Of a stretch of DNA of 64,000 nucleotides, positions 51,726 to 60,913 are shown in pieces; the first letter of the stretch is position 1; each line of letters begins with the position of its first letter. The position numbers and the translations under genes are program-made. The DNA is from Haliscomenobacter hydrossis DSM 1100 (GTDB taxonomy: Bacteria > Bacteroidota > Bacteroidia > Chitinophagales > Saprospiraceae): assembly GCF_000212735.1 (NCBI RefSeq), contig NC_015510.1, positions 1 through 64,000 on the forward strand. The letters run 5' to 3'. The notes below the pieces were generated by a model, which was not told where the DNA came from, searched no databases, and was given only the letters and a program-made list of their open reading frames with translations.

Positions 51726-51796
51726 TATATGGCAGCAAGTTGTATGCAAGAAAAAATATCAAGCGAATTTAATGAATAGTGCTAAATATGAGCTAT

Positions 51797-52663
51797 TTAT
51801 TTCATGGTCTGAAAATCATCAAGTCCTCTGAAGAAAGCTACCTTTCCATTTTGGACTTTGAAGTGGTGGGTGTAGGTAGAAGCATAAATTTTACCAGTAG
51901 AGATGTATTTGTATTCTACCTCAACTAGGACAAATACATCTTCTCCATCAGCTACAAAACGGGTAGGTTGAAACTTGCTGTACTGGAATTTGCTCCCCAG
52001 CTCTTGGAAAAACTGTCCTACCCCAGCTTTGCCCTTGAACATTCTGGCCTTTGCGTCAAACATACGGTCTTGAATGTCAAACTTCACGTCGTCGTTACAC
52101 ATCGCCAAAATACCAGGTACATCACCTTTGCCAAATTTTTCATAGACGGCGATAACAACTTGGGTGTTCGGATTGATCATCGATCCGTAGCCAATCTGGC
52201 GCAGTGGTTCACCTGCATTGGTGATGGTGTGGGAAAAACATTTGCCTTCGGCATTTAATTCCACCACGTCGGAATCGTCAAATTTAATTGGTCTCCCGGT
52301 TGGTGGCAGCATCATGAAAGTACCATTGTTGGTTCCTGTAATGGTTACGCGCAACAAGTAACGGCCATTGCCCACTGCTGCAATTTCATGAATTTTGATG
52401 TTGAAATCAGGAAATCCGCCTTGAAATTGCTTGTACAACTCAATGGCCGCTTTGACCCCAACCACTGGCCCGGGGCCAACATTGTAGTCGGTAAAATTTG
52501 GGGTACAAAGTGACTCAAAAGTGGCCCAATCGCGGCGGTTTAAGGCGTCATAGGCTTTTTGAATATTGGCTTTGTCGCGAGCGATGTTGTCTTGTGCACT
52601 GACAAACGGAACGAAGCTGATCAGGAGGAAAAGGGCTAAACAAAAAATTGAAACGTTTTTCAT
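51797..52663 (-). CDS. Exported protein with two SnoaL-like (NTF2-fold) domains
   Basis: 288 aa from the ATG at 52663, giving the signal peptide IFCLALFLLISFVPFVSAQ. First NTF2-like domain about 25-150 (KAYDALNRRDWATFESLCTP, GVKAAIELYKQFQGGFPDF). Second about 155-285 (VVIAVYEKFGKGDVPGILAM, GVGQFFQELGSKFQYSKF). SnoaL-type domains bind small hydrophobic molecules or act as cyclases; no catalytic residue can be assigned. Followed by its own terminator. Confidence 0.85.
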   Translation of the reverse strand: MKNVSIFCLALFLLISFVPFVSAQDNIARDKANIQKAYDALNRRDWATFESLCTPNFTDYNVGPGPVVGVKAAIELYKQFQGGFPDFNIKIHEIAAVGNGRYLLRVTITGTNNGTFMMLPPTGRPIKFDDSDVVELNAEGKCFSHTITNAGEPLRQIGYGSMINPNTQVVIAVYEKFGKGDVPGILAMCNDDVKFDIQDRMFDAKARMFKGKAGVGQFFQELGSKFQYSKFQPTRFVADGEDVFVLVEVEYKYISTGKIYASTYTHHFKVQNGKVAFFRGLDDFQTMK

Positions 52664-52789
52664 GGTGTTAGATGTTTTAATGTGTTTTGAACACCACAAA
52701 GATGGGGTAGAGTGGGGGAGTGACGCAATCCTGTGAAACGGTGTTTTTTGGACTACCGGAAAAGGGGGGGATGGAAGAGGATAAAAAAA

Positions 52790-52805
52790 ACGCCTTCCAA
52801 GGCGT
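52790..52805 (-). terminator. Terminator after DUF1772 gene
   Basis: ACGCCTT-GG-AAGGCGT on the minus strand followed by eight T. Ten bases past the stop at 52815. Confidence 0.9.
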
Positions 52806-52814
52806 AGTATTTGA

Positions 52815-53270
52815 TCAATTCTTTCTAATGCTTGCCCAGGTTACCAGAAATAGAGCTATCATTTCAGCAATTGTTCTCATGATGTGCAATGACCACCATT
52901 TGTCGCGCAACGCGGTCCAATTATCGGGAAGTGCATCGGCAGTCCAGGTCATCACCACATCGTCTATTGGTTTGTTTCCGAAACGTGTAATGAGAATACA
53001 GGCAATAAAAAAAACAGCAGCAATCAGCAAAACAATAAAAACGGGCTTATTCTTTTTTTGAAGGAAGGCAGATACTATTGTGATGAGCGTGGCAATGAAT
53101 ACCAGCGAAATCATCAACACTTTTAGTCCTCCAAGCATATTTTGTTGCTGCTCGACATAAGTAGAAGGGGATAAGCTCAAGGGATTAAAACCCATCCATA
53201 TCCCAAAGCTTACTCCCGCAAGGAGGGCAGCAATAATGATGTTTAGCAATCGAACGAGTGTAAGTGCCAT
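52815..53270 (-). CDS. DUF1772 (anthrone oxygenase-like) membrane protein
   Basis: 151 aa with four TM helices. The pattern AGVSFGIWMGFNPLSLSPSTY near residue 18 and the C-terminal LRDKWWSLHIMRTIAEMIAL match DUF1772, related to anthrone oxygenases. It follows the dimeric-barrel gene by 2 bp, a pairing that could act on the same aromatic substrate (inference). Confidence 0.8.
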   Translation of the reverse strand: MALTLVRLLNIIIAALLAGVSFGIWMGFNPLSLSPSTYVEQQQNMLGGLKVLMISLVFIATLITIVSAFLQKKNKPVFIVLLIAAVFFIACILITRFGNKPIDDVVMTWTADALPDNWTALRDKWWSLHIMRTIAEMIALFLVTWASIRKN

Positions 53271-53272
53271 AT

Positions 53273-53557
53273 TTAATACACTTTAGTTTCAACCAGGTCT
53301 AGAATTCGGATTTGTGGGTTAAACATCACCGTCCCCTCTACCTTAGTCCATAAGTTGCGGAGTGCGGACAAGGCATTTTGTGCGGTTTCCAGGTTTTCAA
53401 ACTCCAGGTCAATGATCACATAATTTGGATCATCGCCGGGGCGATAGATTCGGTAACTCCGCACACCTGATTTTTTGCGGTCAATCGGGTCGTTTTCAAA
53501 TGCTTTTTTCCAGCTGTCAAAGTTTTGGACTTTGTGTTCAATTTGCAGAACTACCAT
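53273..53557 (-). CDS. Dimeric alpha/beta-barrel protein
   Basis: 94 aa ferredoxin-like fold of the ABM/cyclase type: LQIEHKVQNFDSWKKAFEND at the start, then SGVRSYRIYRPGDDPNYVII. Small monooxygenase or polyketide-cyclase-like proteins share this fold; function unproven. First gene of a two-gene operon with the DUF1772 protein. Confidence 0.75.
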   Translation of the reverse strand: MVVLQIEHKVQNFDSWKKAFENDPIDRKKSGVRSYRIYRPGDDPNYVIIDLEFENLETAQNALSALRNLWTKVEGTVMFNPQIRILDLVETKVY

Positions 53558-53689
53558 ATGCTAAGTTTTTGAAAACCAACGTGAATTTAACCAATTCAAT
53601 TCAATTCTGCAAACAAGCAGGTGAAAATAATCACTACAAATCCTTGACATTGAATTGGTAGCAACATAGCTAACACAATGCTTTTATGT

Positions 53690-53730
53690 AAAAACTCGGC
53701 ACTCCGCCTACTGCAGAGTGCTGAATTTTT
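53690..53730 (-). terminator. Terminator after haloperoxidase-like gene
   Basis: AAAAACTCGGCACTC (53690-53704) and GAGTGCTGAATTTTT (53716-53730), paired with small mismatches, 11-nt loop and T-run on the minus strand, 10 bp past the stop. Confidence 0.8.
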
Positions 53731-53740
53731 AGATTTTATT

Positions 53741-55072
53741 TCAGTTTTGCCCCATCAACAGATTGTCCGCACCATCCGCGCGCACTTTCTGGATGATCAT
53801 GGCGCCTACCTTTCGACCCAGTTCCAGGCCCACTTCATTGTCCGTACGAAAATGGATGCCTCCCTGAAAGCGGGATTCGGCACCATCTTTGGCCCGCTGC
53901 CGGAAAAAAGCGCTTTCTGCCGGAAAAAAGTAGGCATAAAGTTCGCCCATTACACCACCAATGGCAGCATGGCCAGAGGGATAGCCAGGGAAGGGGGGGG
54001 TATGGATCAGCACGGGTTGAAAAGTAGTATCGTATTGATCCGGTCGAGTACCCCAATACGTATATTTGGCATCCCAACAAGCGGTAAAACCATCGTAGAT
54101 CCCAACCGCTGCGATGGCGTAGATACGAGCAGCCCGCGGCGGATTAAGGTGCAGATTGTTTTCGAAAATCTTTTTCTCCAATAGGTCTTCCCACACCGAT
54201 TCGCTGGCAAAGTGGAAGGCATTGGCGATGGAACTAAAGCTGGGTTTGTACTTTTTGAGTTCCTCCATATCTTTGGCAAAATCGGGCGGAGGCCCCGGAC
54301 GAAACTGACTGCTACTGTCCAGTACCACCGTTTTGTTCAATCCTGCTAGCGGAAGCACGGCGTATTTGCCTTTCCATAACCCGGCTTGCGTTGGCATTTT
54401 GCCATCCCAGACTTTCTTGTTGGTAAAATCTTTGGTGTGTTTAATTTCTTTTTCGGCAATTTTTTTTCCGAGTTCAAAACCCGCCCGGGTATCGCTGGGA
54501 AAAACCACCCCCGCAGCAATCCGTGATGCCATCATGCGCTGCGCCATCCGTTGAACCGAATCGGCCAAAGCTGGATAAAAATGGGCAATAATTGTGGTCG
54601 CTACGCCTGCAGCAACGGAGTGTTCGCAGGGGTAAGAGGGACTTTGAGGGTTCAGGATCAAGGCTTTGATCCGCTTATCCGCAACAAAAGGTCGTGGACG
54701 ATTGTGGGCATATTTGGTGTCCCAGGCAACTATGGTGGCATCATAAATTGCCACGTTAAGCAACATATTGGCCAGGGCACCATTATAGCTGGCATCGTTC
54801 ATCCACAATTTGCCCATCAAATGCTGCCAGTGATAGCCAGGTGCTCCGGCATTCCAATGCATTATTTGTTGTCTATCCGCTGCATCCAATTTTTGTTGAA
54901 GGGAGAGCACCTGGGCAATCTCATCTTTGTAAGCTGGTGGCGCAGGCAGACGGTACGTTTGGCCTGATGGGATGAACCAGGTTTTCCAATTTCCCGCAGT
55001 GGGTTCTACCTGGGCGAACAATTGTGCAGCCAGCAACAGCATGGCTACCAAAATGGGTGATTTCCTTTGCAT
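53741..55072 (-). CDS. Vanadium haloperoxidase/PAP2 protein with two modules
   Basis: 443 aa from the ATG at 55072, with signal peptide (PILVAMLLLAAQLFAQ). The C-terminal module has all vanadate/phosphate-binding signatures: KYTYWGTRP, YPSGHAAIGG and SRFQGGIHFRTD (SRxxxGxHxxxD). The N-terminal module repeats the layout with changes: KYAHNRPRP, YPCEHSVAAG and SRIAAGVVFPSD, where PSGH becomes PCEH and the catalytic His becomes Val. So one active site is probably functional. It may be a periplasmic phosphatase or haloperoxidase. Single gene with a terminator. Confidence 0.87.
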   Translation of the reverse strand: MQRKSPILVAMLLLAAQLFAQVEPTAGNWKTWFIPSGQTYRLPAPPAYKDEIAQVLSLQQKLDAADRQQIMHWNAGAPGYHWQHLMGKLWMNDASYNGALANMLLNVAIYDATIVAWDTKYAHNRPRPFVADKRIKALILNPQSPSYPCEHSVAAGVATTIIAHFYPALADSVQRMAQRMMASRIAAGVVFPSDTRAGFELGKKIAEKEIKHTKDFTNKKVWDGKMPTQAGLWKGKYAVLPLAGLNKTVVLDSSSQFRPGPPPDFAKDMEELKKYKPSFSSIANAFHFASESVWEDLLEKKIFENNLHLNPPRAARIYAIAAVGIYDGFTACWDAKYTYWGTRPDQYDTTFQPVLIHTPPFPGYPSGHAAIGGVMGELYAYFFPAESAFFRQRAKDGAESRFQGGIHFRTDNEVGLELGRKVGAMIIQKVRADGADNLLMGQN

Positions 55073-55296
55073 AAATGAAGTATTTTGGGCAATACTATTT
55101 ATTTCAGGAAAACCCTTCAAGGGTACATCAATAAACAACACGTTACTGTAAACCAACAACGTTGGGATGTCGATTATGCCAGCCAAACGCACTTGATTGA
55201 CTCTTTCTGGGTATTGGTTGACTCAAAACACAATTCTATCGGCTCCAAAATGGAAAAAGTAAAGAATTTACCGACATTTAATCTTCAAATAGCAAA

Positions 55297-56340
55297 ATGA
55301 GTATAGGGATCAATAAAGAGCGGGTTAAATTGTATCTGTACCTGGCGGGGATATCCTTATTGCTATCTGCCCTGATAGATTTTGCTTCAGATCCTGAGAC
55401 GGCTTTAAAAAGTTCAGTCAATTACACCTGGCTCATGCTGTACGTAGTAGTGCTGCATTTTATTTTATTTGAATACACCCTTCCTTTTATTCAATTCAAA
55501 TGGAAAAGACTCTTGGTAGCCCCTATTTTGATCTTTGTACACTTGATGTTGTATGCTTTTGGCACCTTTGCCTGGCGGTACATCGGTATTCAATTGTATG
55601 TTTATTCCCCTTTAAAGGAGTATGCTTCAATCATAGAAGGGGTTAGAGACCATTTTGGAAACACAATCGGGTCGGTATTGTTTTTTGGCATTTCCAGACA
55701 TATTTACGATTATCGCAAATTGAGAAAAACCGCACAACAACTACGGATTGAAAAGCAGGAAGCCGAATTGAACTACCTCAAATCTCAAACGAATCCTCAT
55801 TTTTTGTTCAATACGCTGAACAACATTTATTCCCTGGCCCGGGACAAGTCCGACCTGGCGCCGGAATCTATTTTACGGCTGTCCAAGATCCTGCGCTTTA
55901 TGTTGTATGAAGCTGGCGGAGCGTTTATCGCCATTGAGCAGGAATTGAAAATCATTACTGACTACATCGCTCTGGAACAATTGCGTTATGATGATTCCTT
56001 GCATGTAAACTTCAATTATGACGTTGAAGATATGAAACAAGCATTACCGCCATTGTTGCTGATCCCCCTGGTGGAAAATGCTTTCAAACATGGGGTTTCG
56101 GAGTCGCGGCATCAGCCCTTTGTCGACATTCATCTTTCCGTGAACAAGCGCCAATTGACTTTTTTGGTAAAAAATTCCGCAGAAGTATTTCCGGAGGAGG
56201 GGCGGGTAAAAGAAAACATTGGCCTTGCCAACCTGCGGCGTCAATTGGCATTGCTATTTGCAGATTACCAGCTGTTGGTTCAGCAAGACGAGCATGTATT
56301 TACTGCCACTTTAAAAATAAATCTGGCCAGCCATGTCTAA
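55297..56340 (+). CDS. LytS-type sensor histidine kinase
   Basis: 347 aa. Four TM helices in the first 135 residues, then a linker. The His_kinase domain has the phospho-acceptor NPHFLFNTLNNIYSLARDK and the N-box IPLVENAFKHGVSE, ending with ENIGLANLRRQLALLF. Its stop overlaps the regulator start by 8 bp, defining a two-component pair. Confidence 0.94.
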   Translation: MSIGINKERVKLYLYLAGISLLLSALIDFASDPETALKSSVNYTWLMLYVVVLHFILFEYTLPFIQFKWKRLLVAPILIFVHLMLYAFGTFAWRYIGIQLYVYSPLKEYASIIEGVRDHFGNTIGSVLFFGISRHIYDYRKLRKTAQQLRIEKQEAELNYLKSQTNPHFLFNTLNNIYSLARDKSDLAPESILRLSKILRFMLYEAGGAFIAIEQELKIITDYIALEQLRYDDSLHVNFNYDVEDMKQALPPLLLIPLVENAFKHGVSESRHQPFVDIHLSVNKRQLTFLVKNSAEVFPEEGRVKENIGLANLRRQLALLFADYQLLVQQDEHVFTATLKINLASHV

Positions 56341-57025
56341 AATCACGTGCATCATCATCGAAGATGAACCTTTGGCCGTAAAGGTGTTGAAGGATTATAT
56401 TGCGGAGGTTCCTTTTCTCGATTTACAAGGAACATTTAAAGATGCCATTCTGGCTACGGATTACTTGCGACACCATACCGTTGAACTGATGTTTTTAGAC
56501 ATTCACCTGCCCAAATTAAAAGGTATGGCTTTTTTAAAAACACTCAGCCATCCACCGGCCGTGATTATCACTACCGCTTATCATCAGTACGCAGTGGAGG
56601 GCTTTGATTTGAACGTTACCGATTACTTGTTGAAACCTTTTGAGTTCGAGCGCTTTTTGATCGCAGTGACCAAGGTAAAAACAACGACCAAGGCAATACC
56701 GCAAGCCAATGAGCCCATCGAAACCAAGGACTTTGTTTTTCTGAATGTGCAAAAAAAGAAGGTAAAAGTGCTATTTACCGAAATAGTTTACATTGAAAGT
56801 CAACGGGAATACATTAAAATAGTCTGTAACAAAAAAGAATACCTTTCCAAAATAAGCACCCATGAAATCGAAGCATTGTTGCCTGCCAATCGTTTCAAAC
56901 GAATCCATCGGTCTTTTATCATTGCGGTGGAGAAGATTGAATCTTACACGGCTGAAGTGGTAGAGGTAAATGGGGTGACGATTCCAATTGGTCGGGGATA
57001 TCGGGAGGTGATTGAAAATTTGTAA
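56333..57025 (+). CDS. LytTR-family response regulator
   Basis: 230 aa. Receiver domain with IIEDEPLAVKVL, phospho-acceptor Asp in LMFLDIHLPKLKG, TTAYHQYAVEGF and YLLKPF. The LytTR domain has FVFLNVQKKKVKVLFTEIVY, ESQREYIKIV, RFKRIHRSFIIAVEKI and TIPIGRGYR. Translated with the upstream kinase (8-bp overlap). Confidence 0.94.
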   Translation: MSKITCIIIEDEPLAVKVLKDYIAEVPFLDLQGTFKDAILATDYLRHHTVELMFLDIHLPKLKGMAFLKTLSHPPAVIITTAYHQYAVEGFDLNVTDYLLKPFEFERFLIAVTKVKTTTKAIPQANEPIETKDFVFLNVQKKKVKVLFTEIVYIESQREYIKIVCNKKEYLSKISTHEIEALLPANRFKRIHRSFIIAVEKIESYTAEVVEVNGVTIPIGRGYREVIENL

Positions 57026-57038
57026 GGCTTAACCTGGA

Positions 57039-57452
57039 TTAGCCCTTTACTCTTTTTTTCAAATCTTCAACAACATGCAACCAATGATCGAGTTCATCTT
57101 CTTCTTCCCAAACCTGGCGCAATGCTGAATCTTCTACCTGGCTGATTTTTTCCACTGCATTGAGAGCCAAATTGATCAGATCGGCGTCAATCCACTCGTG
57201 AATGCTCTCCAAATCAATTTCATAGTCCTCTAACAAAGCTCCATCAAATTCTTCAGGCTCATTGCCTTGAGAAATGGCCAGCAGTTCAGCGGCTGCCAGT
57301 ACAGCTGCGCCCAATTCCGCATCGGGTTCGTCTTCTTCAACTGCATCGGTAAATAAGCCCTCAATTTTATCGATTGACTGTTTTTCTGAAAATTCCGCGA
57401 CCCATTCTACGGCGGCATCATTTTCGAAGTTGGTTATACCCCAGATTCCCAT
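57039..57452 (-). CDS. DUF4259 family protein
   Basis: 137 aa, strongly acidic. Starts MGIWGITNFENDAAVEWV, the DUF4259 signature (GxWGxxxFENDxAxDW). The rest is helical with LGAAVLAAAELLAISQGNEP. Function unknown; in other genomes DUF4259 genes occur near toxin or immunity loci, but no such partner is here. A minus-strand TATTTTTG core lies at 57489-57496. Confidence 0.8.
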   Translation of the reverse strand: MGIWGITNFENDAAVEWVAEFSEKQSIDKIEGLFTDAVEEDEPDAELGAAVLAAAELLAISQGNEPEEFDGALLEDYEIDLESIHEWIDADLINLALNAVEKISQVEDSALRQVWEEEDELDHWLHVVEDLKKRVKG

Positions 57453-57515
57453 AACTATTTGCTTGTTCTACTTACAGAATGTTTAGGGCAAAAATAAACG
57501 TTTCCATATAGCTTT

Positions 57516-59024
57516 CTATGATTTTTTTAGCAACTGAAAGGCTTTGCCGAGATGATCGACGATATCACTGGCCAGAAGTGCTTCGTGTCCAAGGCTTTCG
57601 GCTGCCAAATCCCCGGCCAAACCGTGCAAGAATACCCCCAATTTGCAAGCCTGTTCGGCAGTGTAGCCCTGAGCTAAAAGACCGGTGAGTACACCGGTGA
57701 GTACATCACCGCTTCCCCCAGTGGCCATACCGGGATTGCCACTGGAATTGAACCAGACCTGCCCATCGGGGAGGGCAATGGCCGTATTGGCACCTTTGCG
57801 GATGATGTATAGCCCGTATTTTATGGCAGAAGCACGCAACAATTCGAGTCCCGCAAAATCATCTGGAGCAGTGCCAAACAATCGCGTAAACTCTTTGGGG
57901 TGGGGGCTTATAATCGCGCCACGAGGAATCCGGTTTTGCCAATTTTGTTGGGCTATGATGTTGAGGGCATCAGCGTCCAATACCAAAGGTTTTTGACCAA
58001 TCGCACCCAACAGTTCATCCAAACCCCGTATTGAAAAATCTTTTGTACCCAAACCACATCCGATCCCAATCGCAGTGTATTTGCTCATTTCCGGTAACTC
58101 AGAGAAATTAAATTGATGCCGATCAGAGCTGACCATCGCCTCGGGCAAACCCATTTGCAGGATGGAATAACCACAACTGGGGGTGTGAATGGTCAACAAT
58201 CCCGTTCCACTGCGCAAAGCCGCCCGACCACTGAGTAGCGCGGCCCCCATCATGCCCTGGCTTCCGGCGATGAGCAAGGCGTGGCCGAATTGGCCTTTGT
58301 GGGCATGGCGCATCCGGAGTTTTAGCACCCCGCCTAAATCATTGAGGGTTAAATAATGGAATGGAGTTTCAGCATTTTGTATAAAGTTTTTGTCCAATCC
58401 AATCGATGCAAAAGTCCATTCTCCAACCCGGGATTCGTTTTCCGGCAGCATAAATGCCAGTTTGGGCAATTCAAAGCTGAAGGTATAATCTGCACAAAAT
58501 GTTGTACCAGTGGTGTTTTTATCCGCCTGTAGACCCGATGGAAGGTCAATTGCGATTTTTATGCCGGAATATTGACTCAAATTGTTGATAAAAACAGCCC
58601 AATATCCTTCAATTGGTCGTGAAGCTCCAGTTCCCAATAAGGCGTCGATGATAATGCCCTGGGGTGGGAGAGGGGGGAGGACTGAACCTTCGGAAATGTC
58701 TTGCAACGAAATGGCTTCAAACTTGGGCAATTGCTCGATATTTTTTTGAAAATCAGCACTTTTGTTAGGGCTTAAATGACAAATATATAGCTTTACCTCG
58801 TAAAAAGCATAATGAAGCATGCGGGCGACGGCAAGGCCGTCACCGCCGTTGTTGCCTGGGCCACAGAAGATGTGGACAGGCACATTTTGATCAGGGAATT
58901 GTTCAACAAACCAGCTACAAAAGGTCTCCGCAGCGCGTTCCATGAGGTCGATGGAGGCGATGGTCTCGCGGGCGATCGTATAGGCATCGAGTTCGCGGAT
59001 TTGGGTGGCGTTGAGGATTTTCAT
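57516..59024 (-). CDS. nnr: Bifunctional NAD(P)HX epimerase/dehydratase
   Basis: 502 aa. N-terminal YjeF_N epimerase domain (about 1-215) with DLMERAAETFCSWF, CGPGNNGGDGLAVARML and DALLGTG. C-terminal ADP-dependent dehydratase domain (about 230-500) with GHALLIAGSQGMMGAALL, LDADALNI, SPHPKEFTRL and GNPGMATGGSGDVLTG, where the catalytic Asp sits. Repairs hydrated NADH and NADPH. Single gene. Confidence 0.95.
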   Translation of the reverse strand: MKILNATQIRELDAYTIARETIASIDLMERAAETFCSWFVEQFPDQNVPVHIFCGPGNNGGDGLAVARMLHYAFYEVKLYICHLSPNKSADFQKNIEQLPKFEAISLQDISEGSVLPPLPPQGIIIDALLGTGASRPIEGYWAVFINNLSQYSGIKIAIDLPSGLQADKNTTGTTFCADYTFSFELPKLAFMLPENESRVGEWTFASIGLDKNFIQNAETPFHYLTLNDLGGVLKLRMRHAHKGQFGHALLIAGSQGMMGAALLSGRAALRSGTGLLTIHTPSCGYSILQMGLPEAMVSSDRHQFNFSELPEMSKYTAIGIGCGLGTKDFSIRGLDELLGAIGQKPLVLDADALNIIAQQNWQNRIPRGAIISPHPKEFTRLFGTAPDDFAGLELLRASAIKYGLYIIRKGANTAIALPDGQVWFNSSGNPGMATGGSGDVLTGVLTGLLAQGYTAEQACKLGVFLHGLAGDLAAESLGHEALLASDIVDHLGKAFQLLKKS

Positions 59025-59216
59025 GGTTAGGGCTTTATCTTCCCCAATTTAGGAAAAAACCAACACTCGAATGTATAAAAGCTATGCTAAAAAAAATGAT
59101 TAAAGTAGAACCTAAATAAGATATCTTAAAGTAGTGCAAAAGGTGGTTGGCGTTTTTTGTCTTTACTTTATTTAACATAATATAAATTATGAGACAAAAA
59201 TTCTACTAAATAACAA

Positions 59217-59248
59217 GTGCTGGCATGAACATACATTTATGCCAGCAC
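59217..59248 (-). terminator. Terminator after M48 protease gene
   Basis: GTGCTGGCAT / ATGCCAGCAC perfect 10-bp arms with a 12-nt loop, 20 bp past the M48 stop. T-rich flank is weak. Confidence 0.65.
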
Positions 59249-59268
59249 TCATTCGGAACAGAAATCAA

Positions 59269-60741
59269 TCAATTTGATCCCTTTTCCACCACTTTAATCA
59301 ACATTCCCGCTGTCACGGTCTCTTTTTGTTGCATGCCATTCAGGATGGCGTGTTCTTCTAAACGTTTTTCCGGTACGCCAAAACTGCGCAAAGCCTCTGC
59401 TAACGTAGTACTGCGTGGTACAGTCTTGATTTTAACTCGTTCCGCGAACACATTAATCTTGGAACGATCCGTCAGTTCGCGGAAGTTTTTGAAGGTATTC
59501 TGAAAGCTCAGGTTATAGGTATTGTAATCGGCCGCTTTGGCCATGCCGTAGAAACGGTAGATCATGTTGTCGTACTGAATCACGTAAATCAGAATGCGCA
59601 AAGTTTGAGTTCCTTGCTGCGTTTGGCTTACTTGTTCGGCGACCATGGCCACCGCCGGAAACCCATTGACCGTGAGGTTCTGTGAATCCACCAATTTCAA
59701 TGAGTCTTTAGTGATGGTATTGTTGGCCGCTTCGCGCAAGCTTTTTTCAGCTGCGAGGTTGAAAATAATCGCCGCCTTGCCATCTTTGGGTGCCATCACG
59801 ACCTGTTGGGGTGAGTTTTGTAGCTGCCAATCGGCGGGTACTGGAAACTGAAACTTCAAAACAGGATGGTAAAAAACGTTATTATCTGTATACCCTTGCT
59901 GTGGATCGGGTCCGTACACAATGCCATCAATCCTGCGCAAATAAGCGTCACGGTTGACTGCCAGATTAAAATTGTTGGTCTTTTTCTGTTCGGCCTCGGC
60001 CAACTCCCCTACCCTTTTGAAACGATCCATTGGATTAGGGTGTGTCGATAAAAAGTTGGGAACTCTGCCTTCAGGACCACCGCTCAAGCGGTCAATGGTG
60101 CTGAAAAAACCCGCCATTTCTTTGGCATCATACCCTACTTTGGTAGAATATTCTACTCCGAGCTCATCGGATTGACTTTCGTGATCCCGGCCATTTTTCA
60201 GCAACAACAATTGCATCCCTTGAGACAGCGGTTCAATTAACTGTGCAGCCCCAGGAACGGCAATGAGCACCCCAATTAATCCAATGCTACTGAATATTTG
60301 ACTTCTCTGTTGCAAGGCACCATGTCGGCCTGTAACGTGCCCGATTTCGTGCCCCAAAACCCCTGCAAATTCGGCCTCATTGTTGAAATGTGCCATAATT
60401 CCCCGGGTGAAATAAACATACCCGCCCGGTAGTGCGAAGGCATTTACAACATCGGAGTCGACAATCTTAAAATAAAACGGCAAGGTGGGACGGTGGGAAA
60501 CTTTGGCCATTTGTTGGCCTTTTTCGTTGATAAAAGCCTGAAGTTTCGGGTCATCATAGATGCCAAATTCGGCCAGAACTTGTGGGTTAGCCGAAGCGCC
60601 CAAGGCAATTTCTTCTTGTTCAGACATCACCATGAGTTGCTTTTTACCAGTAACCGGATTGACAACTGCACACGAGTTAAGTAAAAGCACGAGGGCTAAA
60701 GTAAGCGTAGTCAGCAAATGCTGAAATAACGGCTTGCGCAT
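59269..60741 (-). CDS. M48-family metalloprotease lipoprotein
   Basis: 490 aa. Lipobox LLNSC at 21-25, so membrane-anchored and periplasmic. Zinc motif HEIGH at 131-135 with the downstream Glu in SQSDELGVEYS near 190. The BepA/LoiP-type layout is followed by a C-terminal domain (about 300-490) with a final LysM-like stretch TLAEALRSFGVPEKRLEEHA. Likely envelope quality control. Preceded by a 172-bp gap to the phosphoesterase gene. Confidence 0.9.
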   Translation of the reverse strand: MRKPLFQHLLTTLTLALVLLLNSCAVVNPVTGKKQLMVMSEQEEIALGASANPQVLAEFGIYDDPKLQAFINEKGQQMAKVSHRPTLPFYFKIVDSDVVNAFALPGGYVYFTRGIMAHFNNEAEFAGVLGHEIGHVTGRHGALQQRSQIFSSIGLIGVLIAVPGAAQLIEPLSQGMQLLLLKNGRDHESQSDELGVEYSTKVGYDAKEMAGFFSTIDRLSGGPEGRVPNFLSTHPNPMDRFKRVGELAEAEQKKTNNFNLAVNRDAYLRRIDGIVYGPDPQQGYTDNNVFYHPVLKFQFPVPADWQLQNSPQQVVMAPKDGKAAIIFNLAAEKSLREAANNTITKDSLKLVDSQNLTVNGFPAVAMVAEQVSQTQQGTQTLRILIYVIQYDNMIYRFYGMAKAADYNTYNLSFQNTFKNFRELTDRSKINVFAERVKIKTVPRSTTLAEALRSFGVPEKRLEEHAILNGMQQKETVTAGMLIKVVEKGSN

Positions 60742-60913
60742 GTTTTTTGATTTTTTGGGTAAAAAAAGAATGTTAAACCTACAATTTTACACAAGTTTAA
60801 GGTTTAACTGAAAAACGTAGCATTTTTTTTCATCAATATAAACAAATTGTTAATGTTGAAAAAAAGAGCCTCACTCCTATAAACAAGTGCGACACTTTAA
60901 AGTTAATTCATTT

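Noticed and set aside
53678-54184. 168-codon plus-strand frame at the haloperoxidase 3' end
   Set aside because: Covers the intrinsic terminator and the antisense of a conserved active-site region.
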